Assembly (NCBI GenBank): GCA_035405785.1
Contig: DAONJS010000005.1
Location: 62,001 to 126,000 of the forward strand
Direction of reading: 5' to 3'
Source: BPGX01 sp035405785
Lineage (GTDB): Bacteria; Bacteroidota; Bacteroidia; B-17B0; Aurantibacillaceae
Length of the DNA stretch: 64,000 nucleotides
Shown piece after piece: positions 1 to 7,638 of the stretch. Numbering within the stretch: position 1 is the first letter of the stretch; each line of letters starts with the position of its first letter. The position numbers were made by a program, and so were the translations under genes. Below the pieces are notes generated by a model, which was not told the origin of the DNA, ran no database searches, and was given only the letters and a program-made list of their open reading frames with translations.

Positions 1-566
1 AAAATGTAACCGAAGCCATTCAAAGAATTATTGACAAAAAATACACTATTGAAAAGAGAAATTTATTGCAATTACTTCATCCGCAACTACCAAGTAACGA
101 TGTTAATTATGCTTTAAATGAAATTGTCATTCACAAAAAAGATACAGGTTCAATGCTGTATATTGATGTATTTATTGATGATGCATATTTGACAACTGTT
201 TTTGCAGATGGTATTATTGTTTCTACTGCAACAGGTTCTACTGCTTATTCATTAAGTTGTGGAGGACCTATTTTAGAACCCGGATTAAATGCAATGATTA
301 TCACACCAATTGCATCGCATTCATTGAATGCCAAACCCATTGTGCTTTCAAATCAACATATATTATCCTTTGTTATTTCAGGTAGAAATCCACAATACCA
401 TTTATCACTTGATTCAAATATCTATTCATTAAATGTAGATTTTCAAAAAGAATCCATTAAAATTTCAAAAGCCAATCATTATTTTCATTTAGTGATGCCA
501 CATCAATTTCATTTTTTTGATTCTCTGAGAAATAAACTCTATTGGGGAAGTGATAAAAGAAGATAA
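1..566 (+). CDS. nadK: NAD kinase, C-terminal part (5' end outside window)
   Basis: The reading frame is open from base 3 with no stop, so the gene starts before the window; a TTG at 66 is only an internal codon. NAD kinase phosphorylates NAD to NADP in the cytoplasm using ATP. The visible part holds the family signature: a DGIIVSTATGSTAYSLSCGG block (Gly-Ser-Thr-Ala-Tyr, NAD-binding), followed by the PI-L-P and TPI-SHSL-KPIVL stretches that normally follow it. The N-terminal GGDG motif must lie upstream. The end matches the usual C-terminal beta-strand region of the family. Identification is firm; length and start cannot be judged. Confidence 0.93.
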   Translation, partial: NVTEAIQRIIDKKYTIEKRNLLQLLHPQLPSNDVNYALNEIVIHKKDTGSMLYIDVFIDDAYLTTVFADGIIVSTATGSTAYSLSCGGPILEPGLNAMIITPIASHSLNAKPIVLSNQHILSFVISGRNPQYHLSLDSNIYSLNVDFQKESIKISKANHYFHLVMPHQFHFFDSLRNKLYWGSDKRR

Positions 567-656
567 TGATTCAACTTAAACAAAGCAAGATATTTTGGTG
601 ATAATAAAAAAATGTTCAATGTTCAAGTATATTCAGTTTTGAGTTATGAACTTTAT

Positions 657-784
657 CGTCATTACGAGCAAAGCGAAGTAATCTCAAATATTACACGTCA
701 TTGCGAGCAAAGCGAAGCAATCTCAAAAGTATTATTCTCATAACAATTACGAGATTGCTTCGGGCTAACGCCCTCGCAATGACG
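657..784. repeat. Dispersed palindromic repeat, copy 1
   Basis: An inverted repeat whose arms read CGTCATTGCGAG...GAAGCAATCTC on the left and GAGATTGCTTCGG...CTCGCAATGACG on the right. The left arm is present twice in tandem (657-685 with 'attacgag' and 696-724 with 'attgcgag'). Related copies lie at 26332-26420 and 41168-41256. The CGTCATTGCGAG/GATTGCTTCG sequence is a repeat type seen in many unrelated bacteria. No transposase is nearby. Confidence 0.85.
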
Positions 785-880
785 AAATAACTAAAAATTC
801 AAAACTATTCGCTATTAACTATTACTTTAATTATCTGCGTAATTGCAGTAAAAAAATATATCAACTAAAAAATTTTACCT

Positions 881-888
881 TATCTTTG
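881..888 (+). promoter_or_regulatory. Bacteroidota -7 element upstream of msrB
   Basis: TATCTTTG matches the TAnnTTTG consensus of Bacteroidota housekeeping promoters. It ends only 5 bases before the msrB ATG at 894, so the message would be nearly leaderless if this promoter and start are both right. A second match (TATTTTTG) lies inside the signal-sequence codons and would favour a later start at 969. Confidence 0.45.
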
Positions 889-893
889 CACTA

Positions 894-1391
894 ATGAATT
901 TCAAGTTATTTTTAATCACAATTTTATTTCCTTTATTTTTGCAATGTCAAAACACAAAATCAAAATTTATGTCTAATGAAAAAATTGTAAAATCTGAAGA
1001 AGAATGGAAATCGATATTAGGAAAAGAAAAATATCATATACTAAGAGAAAAAGGAACTGAGCCACCATTTAGCGGAAAATATTACATGCACTTTGAAAAA
1101 GGTGTATACAAATGTGCCGCGTGTGGATATGAACTTTTTACATCTGATATGAAATTTGAATCACATTGTGGATGGCCAAGTTTTGATAAAGAAATTGGAA
1201 ATAATGAAAGAATTATCAAACAACCAGATTATAGTTATGGTATGATTCGCACAGAAATTTTATGTGCTCGCTGTGGTTCTCATTTAGGACATCTATTTGA
1301 TGATGGTCCTACTGAAACAGGAAAAAGATATTGTGTAAATTCTTTAAGTATAGAATTTGAGCCAGTAAAAGATTCTACAAAAAAAGATTAA
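894..1391 (+). CDS. msrB: Peptide methionine (R)-S-oxide reductase MsrB, putative lipoprotein
   Basis: MsrB reduces methionine-R-sulfoxide in damaged proteins. The 165-residue protein has the whole SelR domain from about residue 32: zinc ligands Cys74/Cys77 (CAAC) and Cys124/Cys127 (CARC), the HCGWPSF block, the GSHLGHLFDDGP block and catalytic Cys147 in RYCVNSLSIEF. The first 18 residues are hydrophobic and end in LFLQC, a loose lipobox, so the enzyme is probably exported and lipid-anchored in the periplasm. A cytoplasmic form starting at Met26 (base 969) is the alternative. It ends 4 bases inside the convergent acyltransferase gene. The function is secure; the location is an inference from the N-terminus. 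Confidence 0.93.
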   Translation: MNFKLFLITILFPLFLQCQNTKSKFMSNEKIVKSEEEWKSILGKEKYHILREKGTEPPFSGKYYMHFEKGVYKCAACGYELFTSDMKFESHCGWPSFDKEIGNNERIIKQPDYSYGMIRTEILCARCGSHLGHLFDDGPTETGKRYCVNSLSIEFEPVKDSTKKD

Positions 1392-2338
1392 ACTTTCTTA
1401 CCTTGTTGTTTTAAAAACTCAATATAAGGTTGAATATATCTATCCTTTTTTGAAGGATAAATATCTGCAATGGTAACCATTAAACCAGTTTCTTCAACAC
1501 CCCCAAACCCAGGATTGATAGCCGTTCCAAAAGTTCTCATTGTAGAAGACAAATTCATATAATTATTGACAAGTGGCGGAATACGCTCACCACGTTTTTT
1601 TACTTCGTGAGTTAATTCAAGATGTGCTTCTTTATATGAAAGTCCTTTTATTTTTTCAATGAACCAGGAAATATCATTTTCTAATTCTATTGGATGAATA
1701 GGCCAAACTAAATTATCTTTATCTGGAAAGAAAAATCGCATAAAACCTAAAATCAAATCCCTTGCTTCTCTATTGAAATGCGTGTACATAGTTACTTTGC
1801 CAAAAAAATACTTCATATCTGGATAATCTACTACCAGTGCTCCAAGACCATCCCACAAATTATCCAAACTAAATAATCCTTTTCTATAATCTTCAGTTGG
1901 CTGATATTTTGGTTGAATAAATGAACGACCTAATTCAATTGTGTAAGGTGCATATTCATTGATAAACTTTTGAGAAAAGTGAAAAAGTTCTGATGTAGCA
2001 AGATGAAGTTGATTGTTTTTCAAAGCATTTTTACAAAGAATATATCTGTATGATCCAACAATTTCTTTTTCAGAAGGATCCCAAACTATCAGTTGTTGAT
2101 AACAATTTTCAGAAGTATCAAATTCATCTAAATCAATTTCTTTTCCTGTGCCACCACCAGCATGCCTAAAAGTTATTTCTCTTAATCTGCCTATTTCTCT
2201 TAATACATTAGGTGCATTATGATAATTAACAATATAAATTTCGTTTTTACCATTTTTGGTATAGCGAATAAATTTATCCTTAGATAATTCTGCAATTAAT
2301 ATATCTTTTGGTACAGGTGCAATGATTGTTTGTTCCAT
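1388..2338 (-). CDS. GNAT-fold N-acyltransferase, GlsB/OlsB-like
   Basis: A 316-residue member of the 'hemolysin'-type GNAT family (Acetyltransf_5). In Bacteroidota, proteins of this type (GlsB) transfer a 3-hydroxy fatty acid from acyl-ACP to glycine as the first step of glycine-lipid synthesis; OlsB does the same with ornithine. Seen here: a REITFRHAGGGTGKEIDLDEFD region that starts the fold, the VGSYRYI strand, ELGRSFIQPKYQ and the LWDGLGALVVDYPDMKYFFG segment. No second acyltransferase (GlsA/OlsA) is adjacent, so the lipid product is unproven. Its first bases and upstream region are duplicated exactly at 4301-4370. It is convergent with msrB. Confidence 0.72.
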   Translation of the reverse strand: MEQTIIAPVPKDILIAELSKDKFIRYTKNGKNEIYIVNYHNAPNVLREIGRLREITFRHAGGGTGKEIDLDEFDTSENCYQQLIVWDPSEKEIVGSYRYILCKNALKNNQLHLATSELFHFSQKFINEYAPYTIELGRSFIQPKYQPTEDYRKGLFSLDNLWDGLGALVVDYPDMKYFFGKVTMYTHFNREARDLILGFMRFFFPDKDNLVWPIHPIELENDISWFIEKIKGLSYKEAHLELTHEVKKRGERIPPLVNNYMNLSSTMRTFGTAINPGFGGVEETGLMVTIADIYPSKKDRYIQPYIEFLKQQGKKV

Positions 2339-2374
2339 AATATTTTATTCGCCACAATAATAATCATTTTAGTG
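2305..2374. repeat. 70-bp exact direct repeat, left copy
   Basis: The 70 bases covering the first 11-12 codons of the GlsB-like gene and the 36 bases upstream of its start are identical, base for base, to 4301-4370 in the same orientation. The two copies bracket the glycosyltransferase gene; the unit from copy start to copy start is 1996 bp. Confidence 0.95.
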
Positions 2375-2530
2375 CAAGTAAATAAAGAATTTGTTTTAAA
2401 TTGATTAAAAATGATAAAGAATATTTAATGATTTAAAATTTTTAAGATGAAAATATTATGAGAAAACAAGTTTGCATGAATTATCCATAATTATTAAATC
2501 AAATTGCGTTTAACTATTTGTTTATAAAAA

Positions 2531-4102
2531 CTATATTTTAATTTTTATTATTTCATTATCATTACAAATAAATTCAGGTAAACTATCATTATCTATTATA
2601 GCAATTTTAAAAAATTTCTTTTTAACTTTTTCAATTTGGATTTTATCAGGCACAAAATCATATGCAATAAAATCTGTATAAAACATTAGTGAAATATGTC
2701 CATTTAATCTAATATCTGCATTAAATACAACCCAATCGCCATTTTTCAAAGTATCTTTAATTATCTTTATAGCAGTTTTTTGTTTAATATCTGCATTTCT
2801 GTTAAAGTTATCATGAGGTTTCCAATCAGTGTGGTAATTTTTAATTTTAGATAAATCAATAAGGAAAAAACAAATCACAATTACTGCTATTGATCTTAAA
2901 AATATTTGATACATCCTGGTTTTTAATTTCAGACATAAGAATGTTATTATTGAATTAACCAAAACACCAAGTGAGATAAATCCAAATGAAGAAACGATAA
3001 GGCAATATGAAGTCATTTTTGTTGAAGCAATTGTGTAAAATCCATAAGTTATTATTATGGCACCTAAAATAATTGTACGATATAATCTGATTGAGATATT
3101 TTTTAAATACAAAATTAATCCCAGTAATAGTATAAATGGTACAGCATCACCTGAACCATAAATGTCCTTTATAGCATTAAAATGAAACCAAAAATCGCCG
3201 CCATGATTCTCTATTGGTTTGAAAAAGTGATCTGTATTTAATTGAAATTCATATTTTGATTCTAATGGATAGTTTAAAAGAACATATAATTGCCATGGGA
3301 TAAAAACTAACAATGATATTAAAAGAGAAAATACAACAGGAAAATATAATTTTAAATTTAGAAAATTCTTTTTATTATTTATACCTACTGAAATTATCCA
3401 AATAATATATATCAATAATCCCATTAACCATTTAACAAGAACAGCAAAGCCAGAAAAAACACCTATCAAAATCAGCCAATATTTTTTTTGAGAATTTTGA
3501 TATTCAAACCATGCCCAAAAACTTGCTGTTACATAAAAGAGAAATGCAATATCATTATGATCTGTAGCAAATTTACCCGCTACTAATTCCAGTTCATAAT
3601 AAGCAAAGGTAAAAAATATTGCACCATAATACCCAACTATTGAATTATAGGTAATTTTTCCAATACGATAAATCAATATTGTCATAATTGCGTGAAGCAG
3701 AATACTTGGTATCCTTACAGCAATTTCATTTATTCCAAAAATCTTTAAACTTATTGCAATTTGCCATAGAAAAAGAGGTTGCTTATGTAACCAAATGTAG
3801 TTTCCTGTCCAGTTTCTATAATCATATTCTAATAAGGGCACTGAATATAGTTTTGGCTTAAATGGATTATTAATCATGTTTTTTGCTACAAGAGCATGAT
3901 ATTGTTCATCCCATATATTTAAAAAATTATCTAAACTGGCAACAAAAAAACCAAGTCCTATTGAACCAAGAAATAATAAAATAATCGCTAATCTTTTTTT
4001 ATCAAAATGAAAAGCAAATACTGAAGTGATTTGAATAACTGAACTTAATATGAATAGAATAACTTGCTCCTCTGTAAAGTAATTGATAAATGAGTATATC
4101 AT
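2531..4102 (-). CDS. Membrane glycosyltransferase, GT39/ArnT-like (PMT_2)
   Basis: A 523-residue integral membrane protein with about ten to twelve hydrophobic segments. Proteins of this fold move a sugar from a polyprenyl-phosphate carrier onto lipid or protein on the outer side of the cytoplasmic membrane. The diagnostic N-terminal periplasmic loop is present: WDEQYHALVAKNM (residues 64-76, the acidic DE pair of the catalytic loop), then a LHKQPLFLWQIAISLKIFG segment and an ARIPS-like VRIPSILLH. A soluble C-terminal tail of about 90 residues follows. Donor and acceptor cannot be read from sequence. The gene stands alone between two copies of an exact 70-bp repeat, which suggests it arrived here as a unit. 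Confidence 0.8.
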   Translation of the reverse strand: MIYSFINYFTEEQVILFILSSVIQITSVFAFHFDKKRLAIILLFLGSIGLGFFVASLDNFLNIWDEQYHALVAKNMINNPFKPKLYSVPLLEYDYRNWTGNYIWLHKQPLFLWQIAISLKIFGINEIAVRIPSILLHAIMTILIYRIGKITYNSIVGYYGAIFFTFAYYELELVAGKFATDHNDIAFLFYVTASFWAWFEYQNSQKKYWLILIGVFSGFAVLVKWLMGLLIYIIWIISVGINNKKNFLNLKLYFPVVFSLLISLLVFIPWQLYVLLNYPLESKYEFQLNTDHFFKPIENHGGDFWFHFNAIKDIYGSGDAVPFILLLGLILYLKNISIRLYRTIILGAIIITYGFYTIASTKMTSYCLIVSSFGFISLGVLVNSIITFLCLKLKTRMYQIFLRSIAVIVICFFLIDLSKIKNYHTDWKPHDNFNRNADIKQKTAIKIIKDTLKNGDWVVFNADIRLNGHISLMFYTDFIAYDFVPDKIQIEKVKKKFFKIAIIDNDSLPEFICNDNEIIKIKI

Positions 4103-4463
4103 TTTTATATTCTATCAATAGATAAATAACTGCTCATTAATAAATTTGAACTCTAAACAATAAATTTCCAATTTCTTTTGTCTTTATCATACAATTTACA
4201 ATAATAGTTATTTTAATTATACAATGAGTAAATCAAAAAAATGTTTTTAGAAATCAAATTCATAACAATTATCTTAAATTATAGTTAATACCAAAAAAAA
4301 CTTTTGGTACAGGTGCAATGATTGTTTGTTCCATAATATTTTATTCGCCACAATAATAATCATTTTAGTGTGTGCTTAAAAATGAATAAAGATAATTATT
4401 ATTTTTGATGAAAATGCATTTGTAAATTACTGATAATTTAATGTTATTTGCACAAAAAAATTT
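4103..4463. other. Intergenic region with duplicated start of the upstream acyltransferase gene
   Basis: No full gene in these 361 bases. On the minus strand the duplicated block still carries an ATG and 11 acyltransferase codons, then runs into unrelated sequence and stops after 22 codons (4334 down to about 4269), so it is a dead fragment. The 90 bases before the next gene are very A+T-rich and presumably contain its promoter; a TTATTTGC stretch just before 4464 resembles part of a -7 element. Confidence 0.6.
4301..4370. repeat. 70-bp exact direct repeat, right copy (acyltransferase 5' remnant)
   Basis: Identical to 2305-2374. It contains the ATG and first 11 codons of the GlsB-like gene on the minus strand (start at 4334) followed by non-homologous sequence, so this copy is a non-functional remnant of the gene start and promoter region. 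Confidence 0.95.
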
Positions 4464-4889
4464 ATGGCTAATTTTAAAACTTATATTGGAGAATGGGTAA
4501 AAGGTTTAGACCGCCTCAAAAAAGAAAATTTTGATGAAGAACTGCTTGAAGAAATTGAAGACCTCACAAAAGATTTAGTTGAAAGTATATTAACTTTTTC
4601 CAAAAAAAATTCTCAAAATCTGAATTACAATGAAGTGCTTACACAACTCTTGAGCGAATGGTTTGACAGTATTATTTTGTTGAAAAATTCAGGTTATGAT
4701 TCAGATAGTATTTCTGCTATATTGAACGATATTGTCAATGCTCATTATTATAGTGTCAATGACGATTCTGACTATGACGATCCATTTATCAACATCTACA
4801 ACGAAGATGATGAAGATGATGATTATGATGACGACGATGACGATGATGATGACTTTGATCCTAAAAAGTTTTTTCCAAGAAAAAAATAG
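4464..4889 (+). CDS. Acidic protein of unknown function
   Basis: I do not recognise a family. The 141-residue protein starts with a helical, charged region (MANFKTYIGEWVKGLDRLKK onward, residues 1-95) and ends in a long aspartate-rich run (about residues 107-132, almost only Asp with Tyr and Glu) capped by a basic FDPKKFFPRKK tail. No signal peptide or membrane segment is seen, so it is probably cytoplasmic. It lies 28 bases upstream of heme O synthase in the same direction and may be cotranscribed with the oxidase genes. The acidic run could bind metal ions or a basic partner, but that is a guess from composition. Confidence 0.75.
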   Translation: MANFKTYIGEWVKGLDRLKKENFDEELLEEIEDLTKDLVESILTFSKKNSQNLNYNEVLTQLLSEWFDSIILLKNSGYDSDSISAILNDIVNAHYYSVNDDSDYDDPFINIYNEDDEDDDYDDDDDDDDDFDPKKFFPRKK

Positions 4890-4917
4890 ATCTTAATTAA
4901 ACAAATTCGGTTGTATT

Positions 4918-5772
4918 GTGTATTCCAAAAAAAAAGCATTTGTTTTACTAACAAAACACAGATTATCTTTATTAGTAGTTTTTTCAGCAGTAGTAAGTTA
5001 TATTACTATTGCTGATGAACCAAAATGGACAATTGTATTGTATTTAAGTTTAGGTGGATTTTTAATAACAGGTGCATCTAATGGATTTAATCAAGTAATT
5101 GAAAAAAAATTAGATGCCAAAATGCATCGCACCAAAGACAGGCCTTTACCATTAGGCATTCTTTCAAATAAGGAAGCCGTTTTCAGTTCTGTAATAATGA
5201 CTTTAACGGGTTTGTTTTTTTTGTGGTTATGTTCGCCATTTACTGCTATTATAGGATTATTGTCTTTGTTGCTTTATGTTTTCATTTATACTCCACTTAA
5301 ACAAAAAACACCTTGGGCAGTATTTGCAGGTGCATTTCCAGGAGCATTACCTACACTCATAGGAGCAGTAACAGGACAAACTCATCAAAACACAATAGAA
5401 TTTTTTTCTGCATTATTATTTTTAATTCAATTCATCTGGCAATTTCCACATTTCTGGACATTAGCATGGTTTAATTATGAAGATTATGCAAGAGCTGATT
5501 TTTATTTATTGCCTAATAGAAAAAAAGATAAATTTTCTGCATACTTGATTTTTCTTTATTCCATCTTTTTAGTTATCTGTGCTTTATTGCCATATTTATT
5601 TAATTATGTAGGATGGATATCCGCTATTATTATTAGCATTGCATCTATTGGATTACTCATTCAGGCGTATTTATTTTTTAAGCATCCTACAGACGAATTA
5701 GCAAAAAAATTATTTAAAACCTGTATTGTATATTTGCCCGTGGTGCAATTAACTTTAATGACAAGATTATGA
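4918..5772 (+). CDS. ctaB: Protoheme IX farnesyltransferase (heme O synthase)
   Basis: This UbiA-family membrane enzyme adds a farnesyl group to heme b, giving heme O for the oxidase encoded downstream. The 284-residue protein has about eight to nine membrane segments. The first prenyl-diphosphate motif is at residues 55-71 (N55-GFNQVIEKKLD66-AKMHRT) followed by KDRPLPLG, and the YTPLKQKTPWAVFAG block marks the second conserved loop. The start is a GTG at 4918; no ATG lies nearby in frame and the next residues align with usual N-termini (LTKHRLSLLVVFSAVVSY). Its last 4 bases overlap the next gene (ATGA), so translation is coupled. Confidence 0.93.
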   Translation: MYSKKKAFVLLTKHRLSLLVVFSAVVSYITIADEPKWTIVLYLSLGGFLITGASNGFNQVIEKKLDAKMHRTKDRPLPLGILSNKEAVFSSVIMTLTGLFFLWLCSPFTAIIGLLSLLLYVFIYTPLKQKTPWAVFAGAFPGALPTLIGAVTGQTHQNTIEFFSALLFLIQFIWQFPHFWTLAWFNYEDYARADFYLLPNRKKDKFSAYLIFLYSIFLVICALLPYLFNYVGWISAIIISIASIGLLIQAYLFFKHPTDELAKKLFKTCIVYLPVVQLTLMTRL

Positions 5773-6338
5773 ATGCAGAAAATTTTCAACTTAAAAGAAA
5801 AGCATATAAAAATATGCTGTGGTTAGGCATATTTAGTATTATTATGGTTTTTTCAGGATTAACAAGTGCTTATGTAATCAGGGCACAGGGCGGAAACTGG
5901 CTAAAATTTCAATTACCTGATATATTTTATATTAGTAGTGTGGTTATTTTATTAAGCAGTGGTAGTATTTTTTTAGCACAAAAATACATTCAGCAAAATA
6001 ACATCAAACAAACATTTATTTTTTTATTAATAACTTTTATATTTGGAATTACATTTACAATTCTTCAAATACAAGGTTGGAAAGAATTATACAAAAATGG
6101 CATTGTATATGCCGGAAAATACAGCAATCCATCAGGTTCATTTTTATATTTATTGACTGCATTGCATTTAGCCCATTTAGCAGGTGGTTTGATTGGTTTA
6201 ATGGTAACCTCTATCAAAACATTATTAAAGAAATATACTCCTGAAAATTATTTAGGAATAGAACTCATTTCAATCTATTGGCATTTTTTAGATGCCTTAT
6301 GGATTTTTTTATTTTTATTTTTATTATTTATTCGTTAA
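5769..6338 (+). CDS. Heme-copper oxidase subunit III-like protein (short form)
   Basis: A 189-residue membrane protein with five predicted hydrophobic helices. Subunit III supports proton uptake and stability of subunit I in aa3-type oxidases. The AYVIRAQGGNWLKFQLPDIFYISSVVIL stretch, here split as GGNWLKFQLP and FYISSVVILLSS, the ALHLAHLAGG helix and the terminal IYWHFLDALWIFLF signature are typical. Bacteroidota usually carry two subunit III genes in a row after ctaB, and this is the first, shorter one. It overlaps ctaB by 4 bases and precedes the second copy by 24 bases. Confidence 0.9.
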   Translation: MNAENFQLKRKAYKNMLWLGIFSIIMVFSGLTSAYVIRAQGGNWLKFQLPDIFYISSVVILLSSGSIFLAQKYIQQNNIKQTFIFLLITFIFGITFTILQIQGWKELYKNGIVYAGKYSNPSGSFLYLLTALHLAHLAGGLIGLMVTSIKTLLKKYTPENYLGIELISIYWHFLDALWIFLFLFLLFIR

Positions 6339-6362
6339 ACTTGCCCCCAAAAATTTATCACT

Positions 6363-7094
6363 ATGTCTCATTCAACACATGCAGTAGTAAATGAAAAAGA
6401 ATTATGGAACGGCGGTGTATCGCCATTCAACATCAGTTATGGAAAAATAATGATGTGGTTTTTCCTTGTGTCTGATGCTTTAACATTTGGTGGATTACTT
6501 TGTGCATACGGATTTATGCGTCATCGCTTTGGAGATGTATGGCCTCATGCAGAACATGTTTTTGTGCACTTTCCATTTGTAAAAGAACATATTCCATTAG
6601 CGTATGTAGGTTTAATGACCTTTATATTAATTATGTCATCTGTAACAATGGTGCTTGCAGTAGAAGCAGGTCAAAGAAACAATAAAAAACAAGTGATAAT
6701 ATGGATGTTAGCAACTATCGTTGGTGGGTTAATGTTTTTGGGATCACAAGCATGGGAATGGTATAATTTTATTGTAGGAACACAAGAAGGTGCATTAAGA
6801 TGGGTATGGAATGATGATCAACAAAGATATGTACAACAAATTATTCATGGGGCTAATATGACCGTTAATGAATATGGCATTCCTCAATTTGCTAATTTCT
6901 TCTTCTTTATTACAGGTTTTCACGGATTCCACGTATTCAGTGGTGTTGTTTTGAACATTATTATATTCATTCAAGTAGTAAATGGTGTTATGGAAAAAAG
7001 AGGACACTATGAAATGGTAGAAAAAGTTGGTTTATACTGGCACTTTGTAGATTTAGTGTGGGTGTTTGTATTTACATTCTTTTATCTACTCTAA
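6363..7094 (+). CDS. ctaE: Cytochrome c oxidase subunit III
   Basis: A 243-residue membrane protein with the full subunit III pattern: an N-terminal GGVSPFNISYGKIMMWFFL helix leading into SDALTFGGLLCAYGF, central helices, the FFFFITGFHGFHVFSGVVLN helix (the conserved H-G-x-H region) and a terminal GLYWHFVDLVWVFVFTFFYLL. It is the third gene of the ctaB operon. Catalytic subunits I and II are not here but about 23 kb away (30627-33503), so the oxidase genes are split in this genome. Confidence 0.94.
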   Translation: MSHSTHAVVNEKELWNGGVSPFNISYGKIMMWFFLVSDALTFGGLLCAYGFMRHRFGDVWPHAEHVFVHFPFVKEHIPLAYVGLMTFILIMSSVTMVLAVEAGQRNNKKQVIIWMLATIVGGLMFLGSQAWEWYNFIVGTQEGALRWVWNDDQQRYVQQIIHGANMTVNEYGIPQFANFFFFITGFHGFHVFSGVVLNIIIFIQVVNGVMEKRGHYEMVEKVGLYWHFVDLVWVFVFTFFYLL

Positions 7095-7125
7095 AAAAAT
7101 CATTAACCATTAAAAATTAAAAACT

Positions 7126-7575
7126 ATGCATTTTCACGACAATTTCCCAGAATATGAAAAAATGGCTCTTCATGGAGAAGAGGAAGGAAAAAAGGCCAGA
7201 AGAACATTATGGAATGTATTTTGGCTTATGTTAATCGTTACCATCATTGAGTTGATTGTGGGTTTTATTGCCCCTGAAAAAGGATGGACAGGTACATTAG
7301 GATTAAAATTCTTCTTTATTACATTAACACTTGTAAAAGCTGGTGGTATTGTGATGTATTTTATGCACTTAAAACATGAAGTTACTTTTTTCAAATATAC
7401 CATTTTAGTTCCTTATTCAATTTTTATTTTGTACACTATTTTTATTTTGATTACAGAAGGAACTTACACAAGCCGACCAGAATACAGAAATAAAGTAGAT
7501 AAACTTTATTTTGAACAACAAGAACAATTAAAATCTCATTCTGCTCATCATTCTGCTGAACAAGAAAAACATTAA
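7126..7575 (+). CDS. Cytochrome c oxidase subunit IV family protein
   Basis: A 149-residue protein of the prokaryotic cytochrome oxidase subunit IV type (COX4_pro), with three membrane helices: NVFWLMLIVTIIELIVGF, the KFFFITLTLVKAGGIVMYFMHLKHE segment with its conserved FMHLKHE ending, and the VPYSIFILYTIFILI helix. The C-terminal tail is rich in His, Ser and Gln. Its role is structural support of the oxidase. In other Bacteroidota a SCO1-type copper chaperone and a DUF420 gene usually follow; neither is present here, where the next gene is the PorE-like protein. Confidence 0.9.
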   Translation: MHFHDNFPEYEKMALHGEEEGKKARRTLWNVFWLMLIVTIIELIVGFIAPEKGWTGTLGLKFFFITLTLVKAGGIVMYFMHLKHEVTFFKYTILVPYSIFILYTIFILITEGTYTSRPEYRNKVDKLYFEQQEQLKSHSAHHSAEQEKH

Positions 7576-7590
7576 AATAAATTGGGCAAA

Positions 7591-7620
7591 TTTGGAAGTT
7601 TAAAATTTTTAGTATATTGC
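7591..7620 (+). promoter_or_regulatory. Promoter-like element before the PorE-like gene
   Basis: TTTG at 7591-7594, an 18-base spacer and TATATTGC at 7613-7620 resemble the Bacteroidota promoter TTTG-N19-TAnnTTTG. The element lies 18 bases before the ATG at 7639, which supports that ATG rather than the in-frame TTG at 7582. Confidence 0.4.
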
Positions 7621-7638
7621 CCACCAAAATTTAAACCT

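Larger units (their letters stand above)
567..893. other. Intergenic region holding a dispersed palindromic repeat and the msrB promoter
   Basis: This 327-base stretch between the NAD kinase stop and msrB has no believable gene. It holds one copy of the dispersed palindromic repeat (657-784), a left flank resembling the flank of the copy near 41.2 kb (a 'caatgttcaatg' stretch and 'cagttttga' occur in both), and a promoter-like element at 881-888. Confidence 0.6.

Noticed and set aside
7582..7638. Earlier TTG start for the PorE-like protein
   Set aside because: It would place 19 residues before a standard signal peptide and include the promoter-like element in the coding sequence.
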